This document shows positions 59,739 to 64,000 of a stretch of DNA of 64,000 nucleotides, piece by piece (positions within the stretch are counted from its first letter, which is position 1; the number at the start of each line of letters is the position of its first letter). The notes under the pieces are model-generated. The model was given only the letters and a program-made list of their open reading frames with translations, searched no databases and was not told where the DNA came from. The translations under genes were made by a program, and so were the position numbers. Source of the DNA: Mortierella alpina (lineage: Eukaryota > Mortierellomycota > Mortierellomycetes > Mortierellales > Mortierellaceae); the NCBI GenBank assembly GCA_029449245.1, contig JANATF010000007.1:1736001-1800000 (forward strand), in the 5' to 3' direction.

Positions 59739-61856
59739 ATGACTTACCAGAAGACATTGTCTGCCCGCGCCCAGGAGAACCTGCAAGGCTCCAACGTTAT
59801 GCTCCAGGGGGTCATCAAGGCTAATTCCAACAAGTTTCACATGTCTGCCAATCCCAAGGGAATCATCAACCTGGGCGTGGCAGAGAATCAGCTCATGACT
59901 GCCGAGCTGCGCGACATTGTAAGCGTGAAAACCCGTCAGGGGCTGCCTCAAAATAGCTCGATCCTGGGCTTAACATTTTTATTCGCCTCGAATATTCCGT
60001 TTGTTCTGTGAGTAGATGAAGACTGTGGACCATGTCGATCCAAAGGTATGAAAAGGACTAAGGAAAAGAACACCTTGCCTTACTTTGCCTGAGCCAAAGG
60101 CAAAGCCAACGGCATCTAATCGTAAGGACTTTTTCGCGAACGACATACTTGGCCCTTCTTTTCAAACGTAGCTTTTTGGATACGGCGAGAGCCCATCGGG
60201 GTCCTATCTTCTTCGCACGCATTTTGCCGAGAATATCTTCAACAGGTACTTCAAGCCCCAGGAGCGCGTCAAGGCTGATCAAATGGTCCTTTCTGCCGGT
60301 TGCAGTGCCACAGTCGACAACTTTACATTCTGCGTTTGTGATCCTGGCGATGGAATCTTGATTACGATCCCCTACTATGGTAAACGATGCAATCTTTAGT
60401 GCTGTGAACGCTGCTTCGCTTGTTTTTTGGATCGTCGTGCTGTTTCTCAAGTGAATTTGTCATCTAAACTGCGGAAGTCGCCAACTCTCTGTACATCGTT
60501 TTATTTTTACACCCATCCATCATTCGTTGACTGCACCCCTGTGCTGTGTCGAAATCGTACCTGGTGGACTTGAATGTACAGGCGGCTTCAACACCGATAT
60601 CATGGCCAAGTCTAAGGCCAAGGTCGTCGCAGTCCACCTCGAGGAGGTGTCTCCCTTTGATGTGGCCCATGTTCAAGAGATGCAGAATGCTTTCGACAAG
60701 GCACAAAGTGAGGGGACGCGTGTTCGTGCACTAGTGCTCTCTAACCCTCACAACCCCCTTGGAAGGTAAAAGTTCTTGCTTTGTTTCTTTCCCAAATCAA
60801 TTCTCGAAAGGCCCATGCTTGGATCTCGGGTAGCATGTTATGCAAAAGTTGCTCATAACCGATGCACGGACGCGTGTTCCCTTTGTTTCTTAATTTTTAT
60901 AGGAACTACTCTCTCGAGGTGATCATCGAGTTCCTCAAGTTTGCGAACAAGAACAAGATTCACATCCTTTTTGACGAGATCTATGCGCTCTCCATCTTTG
61001 ATCACGAATTGACGGGTGCGGCCTACACGGAGCAGCCTGCGCATGACCCCTTCGTCTCGGTCCTGTCCTTGCCCAACTTGGAGCAGTACTGTGACAAAGA
61101 GCTGATCCATGTCGCGTACGGTATGAGCAAGGTAAACCATCACTTGTTTTTGTGGGATGCATAGGCAGAGCTATCGTAGGAGTACTTACGCATCGGGTTT
61201 TCGTGCTTTTATATACTCATAGGACTTTTGCCTGAATGGATTCCGTTGCGGCTGTCTACTCTCTCCGTGGAACAGTGATCTTTTGAATGCCATGCGATCT
61301 ATCGCGTAAGTCACTCGTTCATTTCAGGAGTCGACGCGTACTTTTTCTTTGGATGAAAGTCAGGAGAACTGTCAATTTTGCTCACCATAATGCGTTTTCT
61401 CGGTTTTTGTCCATCAGTGTATTCAACTGGATGGCCTCGACCACCGAGGCCATGCTCATCAAATTACTTGGGGATCCACTCAAGATCGACACTTTTACTC
61501 AGACCAACCAAAAGCGCCTGGCCGAGAGCTACACCCTGACGGTCAACACCTTGCGCGAGCACAGGATCCCGTTCCTCCCAGCGCAGGGCGGGCATTTCCT
61601 GTGGATTGATCTCCGCAAGTATATCCCCGCCAGCTTTGTGAGCGTGGCCAGCGCTGGCGATCGTGCAGCAGAGTACATGCTGTGGAATTCCATGTTGGAA
61701 AAGGGTGTCTACGTGAACCTGGGAGAGGCCTTTATGGAGAAGAAGGTTGGATTCTTTCGATTGACCTTTTCAGTGCCGTTGGATATGCTTCAGCTGGGCT
61801 TGGAAAGGATGCTTGAGGCTTGCAACCATACGGTAGGCTCCTCTGCTGAGCCATAG
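59739..61856 (+). CDS. ACC-synthase-like class I/II aminotransferase
   Basis: Seven exons (59739-59918, 60017-60046, 60172-60379, 60582-60765, 60903-61131, 61223-61305, 61418-61856) encode 450 residues, the usual length for this fold. It begins with INLGVAENQLM, the substrate loop of 1-aminocyclopropane-1-carboxylate synthases. Then come LFGYGESPSGS, LSAGCSATVDNF (PLP phosphate loop), ALVLSNPHNPLGR (the Asn contacting the PLP ring), ILFDEIYALS (ring-nitrogen Asp), and GMSKDFCLNGFRCG with the Schiff-base Lys, split exactly by an intron. The C-terminal domain ends GVYVNLGEAF and KVGFFRLTFS, with the carboxylate-binding Arg. Close fungal relatives are annotated ACC-synthase-like, but many act as aminotransferases. 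Which reaction this one performs cannot be told from motifs. One exon is only 30 nt. Confidence 0.88.
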
Positions 61857-62099
61857 AGTGTACTAGAGTGGTTCCGCCGGGGGTTGACTTGAAAAAAAAA
61901 ACCGACCATGGTCCTCATTTTTTTTCGCAACGATTTAGGCGTTGCTTACAGTCTCCCATCTGTCTATCGAGGACCAGCCATTATCCAGCTCTACCAATGC
62001 ATGATCGTTAAGATGGCACGACTATTGTCGCCGTGGGGAGGGGTAGTCTTTTATTAGGAGTTTGACAGATTATAAAATAAAAAAGCGGACATTTTCCAA

Positions 62100-63842
62100 T
62101 CAATTCGAAACTGAAGAGTTCTCGCCTTCTTCAGGGACTGGGACTTTGATGGCGGCACCGATATTGTCCATTAGACCTTGGGGGTTGCGGTTTCCAGCGG
62201 AGGAGGACGTGTTGCTCAAAAGGCTAGACCGCTGCAGAATTGGCCAGGCGCTCTTGGAGTTGTGTGCATCGCTCTCAGCGTCCACATAAGTTGAGGAAGA
62301 CGACATAGCCGTGTCGGAGATCCGTCTTGCCGCTGCTGCTGCCTCGGCAGCTTGCGGAGACTCATCGTCCCCACCAGGGAATTGCGCCCCCGGGAGAGTG
62401 TGTGGATCGTGGTGAGAAGGTGGCGGGAGGATGCACTGCTGCCTCTGCGAATTGACCACTGCGCCTGGGCTTCCATTCTCTGCCGAAGGCGCATATACCT
62501 GCTGCTGCTGTTCCGCTGCGTAGTCTGGGTAATAGATCTCTCCCGAGGTTGGGTCATAGTAAGCCACGGGTGCTTGCAGGTCCTGCTGATGAGGATCGTG
62601 TTGCAATTGCTGCTGGTAGAGCTGCTGTTCATAGCGCATGTAAGCCTCTTCGTCCTGTGGATCATGATGATTCCCATGCTGTCCGTATGCACCATAGGCC
62701 AGGTACGCTGGATCCATGGAGGTAGGGCCGTATCCAATTGCGCCTGAAGCATCATCAACTTCCGCTACCTGAGGGAGGACAGTCGAATCGCGACGGTAAT
62801 AACGTGGATCGGACTCATAAGGATACAAGTTGCCGGCATCAGAGTGGCCTAAGGCACTGGCAGCAGATACGCCGCTGGCGCCCAACATGGCGGCGTTCAA
62901 TGGTTCTACGGATTCGCGTCCACTCAGTCCTTGAAAGTAGCCATTAGAGGTACCATAGCCGCCGCTGCCGGAACTACCACCGCCGCTTGGACCAGATGGA
63001 TACCTGGAGTGATTCTCCTGCATGTCGAGGTTCACAGGATTAAAGAGCGTGTTGCTGGTGCGGTGAATTTTTCGACGACGGTGTCTCTTGATCATGAACG
63101 CGGCTATCAAGACTGCAATGATGCCTAGGACTGCGGCGGCGATGATGCCGACGATGGCACCGGTTGACATGGAGGAGCTGTTGGAGGGGGGTGATAATGT
63201 TGGCGAGACTATTGGGTTGGCACTATTAGAGGATGAGGTGCTACTGGTGTAGGTAGCGGTGTATGAGGCGGCCGTGGAGGTGTAAAGGTCTGATGTACCT
63301 GTTGAGCGTGTTGTGGTAGTCAAGGTAGTACGAGGAGGGTGCGTTCGCGTTGTTCGGGTAGTTTTTGTCGTCGTGGTCGTAGTCGTAGTCGTGGTCGTTA
63401 CAGGCCTTGTAGTAGTTGTAGTTGTAGTGGTGGTAGTGGGAGTGGTTGGCGTGGTTGTGGTAGTGGTAGTGGTTGGCGTGGTTGTGGTAGTGGTAGTGGT
63501 TGGCGTGGTTGTGGTAGTGGTTGTCCGTGCTGTCGTAGTCGTTGTTGTTGTATTAGGCGCTATAGTAGTGGTTGTAGTAGGAACTGTCGTCGTGGTATGC
63601 AGCGTCGTTGTCGTCGTCGTTGTCGTCGTGAGAGGATCGGTGGTCGTTGTTTCTGATGACATTTTGGAAGTTGTAGACGAACTAGTCGTCGTTGTAGTGG
63701 GCTTTGTTGTTGTAGTTTCCCTCTCTTCCGTTGTCGTTGTGCTCGGACGCTCCCTTGTGGTTGTGGTCTTTTCCTCTGTTAAGGTAGGACGAATACGAGT
63801 AGTAGTGGGCTTGGGATCGGGCTCGCTTGTTCTGGACGACAT
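62100..63842 (-). CDS. Thr-rich single-pass membrane protein (Mid2/mucin-like)
   Basis: Intronless, 580 residues from the ATG at 63842. Residues 1-~150 are nearly all Thr with Pro, Ser and Arg, containing a nine-residue TTTTTTTTP-type repeat. A Ser/Thr stalk follows. A single membrane helix at about 227-250 (GAIVGIIAAAVLGIIAVLIA) is followed by a strongly basic stop-transfer sequence (IKRHRRRKIHR). The ~320-residue tail is Gly/Ser/Gln/Tyr-rich and probably cytosolic. Architecture and charge suggest an O-mannosylated extracellular rod on a signalling tail, as in fungal wall-stress sensors (Mid2/Wsc). No WSC cysteines and no cleavable N-terminal signal peptide are visible, so either an upstream exon is missing (the region to the window edge is only 158 bp) or the helix is a reverse signal anchor. 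It converges on the aminotransferase gene. Confidence 0.75.
   Translation of the reverse strand: MSSRTSEPDPKPTTTRIRPTLTEEKTTTTRERPSTTTTEERETTTTKPTTTTTSSSTTSKMSSETTTTDPLTTTTTTTTTLHTTTTVPTTTTTIAPNTTTTTTTARTTTTTTTPTTTTTTTTPTTTTTTTTPTTPTTTTTTTTTTRPVTTTTTTTTTTTKTTRTTRTHPPRTTLTTTTRSTGTSDLYTSTAASYTATYTSSTSSSNSANPIVSPTLSPPSNSSSMSTGAIVGIIAAAVLGIIAVLIAAFMIKRHRRRKIHRTSNTLFNPVNLDMQENHSRYPSGPSGGGSSGSGGYGTSNGYFQGLSGRESVEPLNAAMLGASGVSAASALGHSDAGNLYPYESDPRYYRRDSTVLPQVAEVDDASGAIGYGPTSMDPAYLAYGAYGQHGNHHDPQDEEAYMRYEQQLYQQQLQHDPHQQDLQAPVAYYDPTSGEIYYPDYAAEQQQQVYAPSAENGSPGAVVNSQRQQCILPPPSHHDPHTLPGAQFPGGDDESPQAAEAAAAARRISDTAMSSSSTYVDAESDAHNSKSAWPILQRSSLLSNTSSSAGNRNPQGLMDNIGAAIKVPVPEEGENSSVSN
63448..63520 (-). repeat. 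27-bp coding minisatellite in the Thr-rich protein
   Basis: Nearly three copies of a 27-bp unit start at 63448, 63475 and 63502. Each encodes eight Thr and one Pro. The whole block from 63350 to 63700 is TGG/TAG-rich on plus, a diverged triplet repeat. Confidence 0.9.
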
Positions 63843-64000
63843 GGGTTATGAGGAAAGCTGTGCTGTGCGCTTGAAGATCAAACCCCCCACACAATGTATC
63901 GCGGGTGTCGATGGTGTGGTAAAGTGTGGTGATAAGAAGGTGATCAGGGCGGGAGTAGCTGGGGGGGTGTGTGTTTAGCAGACCTCGGTTGACGAACGAC
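63843..64000. other. Upstream edge of the Thr-rich protein gene
   Basis: 158 bp to the window end, pyrimidine-rich on minus. It includes a C-run (minus-strand ACACACCCCCCC near 63960-63970). It is likely leader or promoter and has no signal-peptide coding frame. Confidence 0.45.

Overview
This window looks like a nuclear contig of an early-diverging filamentous fungus, most likely Mortierella-like (Mortierellomycota/Mucoromycota). The reasons are high intron density with short GT..AG introns (mostly 50-120 nt), compact convergent and divergent gene pairs, moderately GC-rich exons in AT-richer flanks with pyrimidine-rich leaders, and a fungal repertoire: hybrid histidine kinase, Zn(II)2Cys6 factor, NAD-dependent glutamate dehydrogenase and D-arabinono-1,4-lactone oxidase. 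The species call is inference. I assembled exons by hand from reading frame, splice sites and remembered family motifs. No alignment was run.

Layout: 1-1156 end of a tandem-SPRY protein. 1157-4911 gene-free. 4912-9171 hybrid histidine kinase. 9556-11333 (minus) proteasome ATPase RPT6, divergent from a CCDC47-like ER protein (11716-13370). 13498-14838 (minus) nitronate monooxygenase, divergent from a CoA-diphosphatase-type Nudix hydrolase (15446-16449). 16450-20324 gene-free. 20325-22098 SWIRM-domain protein. 23374-27285 (minus) GDH2. 27812-32180 (minus) Zn(II)2Cys6 factor. 32815-33779 (minus) PPIL1-type cyclophilin. 34136-34723 (minus) RNase P/MRP subunit POP7, divergent by 197 bp from an LSH/HELLS-type SNF2 remodeller (34921-38287). 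38542-41911 USP16/45-type deubiquitinase. 42968-44610 ornithine decarboxylase. 44885-47112 (minus) histidine-rich polytopic membrane protein. 48201-49482 (minus) BRX1, divergent from COX6A (49719-50681). 51215-54030 inverted-repeat element. 54224-56241 ALO1-like oxidase. 56343-59329 Cid1-type nucleotidyltransferase. 59739-61856 ACC-synthase-like aminotransferase. 62100-63842 (minus) Thr-rich single-pass membrane protein.

Most genes are ordinary housekeeping genes (proteolysis, ribosome and RNA biogenesis, respiration, polyamine and amino-acid metabolism) with no operon-like logic. The one clearly accessory part is a roughly 2.8-kb palindromic block upstream of the ALO1-like gene. It is built of about 560-bp units arranged L2-L1-spacer-R1-R2-R3, with a core of about 126-130 bp identical in three units. 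I read it as a Foldback-like non-autonomous element. Other points of interest are a degenerate receiver-like domain and a split receiver in the kinase, a Tyr at the usual flavinylation-His position of the ALO1-like enzyme, and a TATA-driven ornithine decarboxylase gene whose roughly 500-nt pyrimidine-rich leader contains no ATG.
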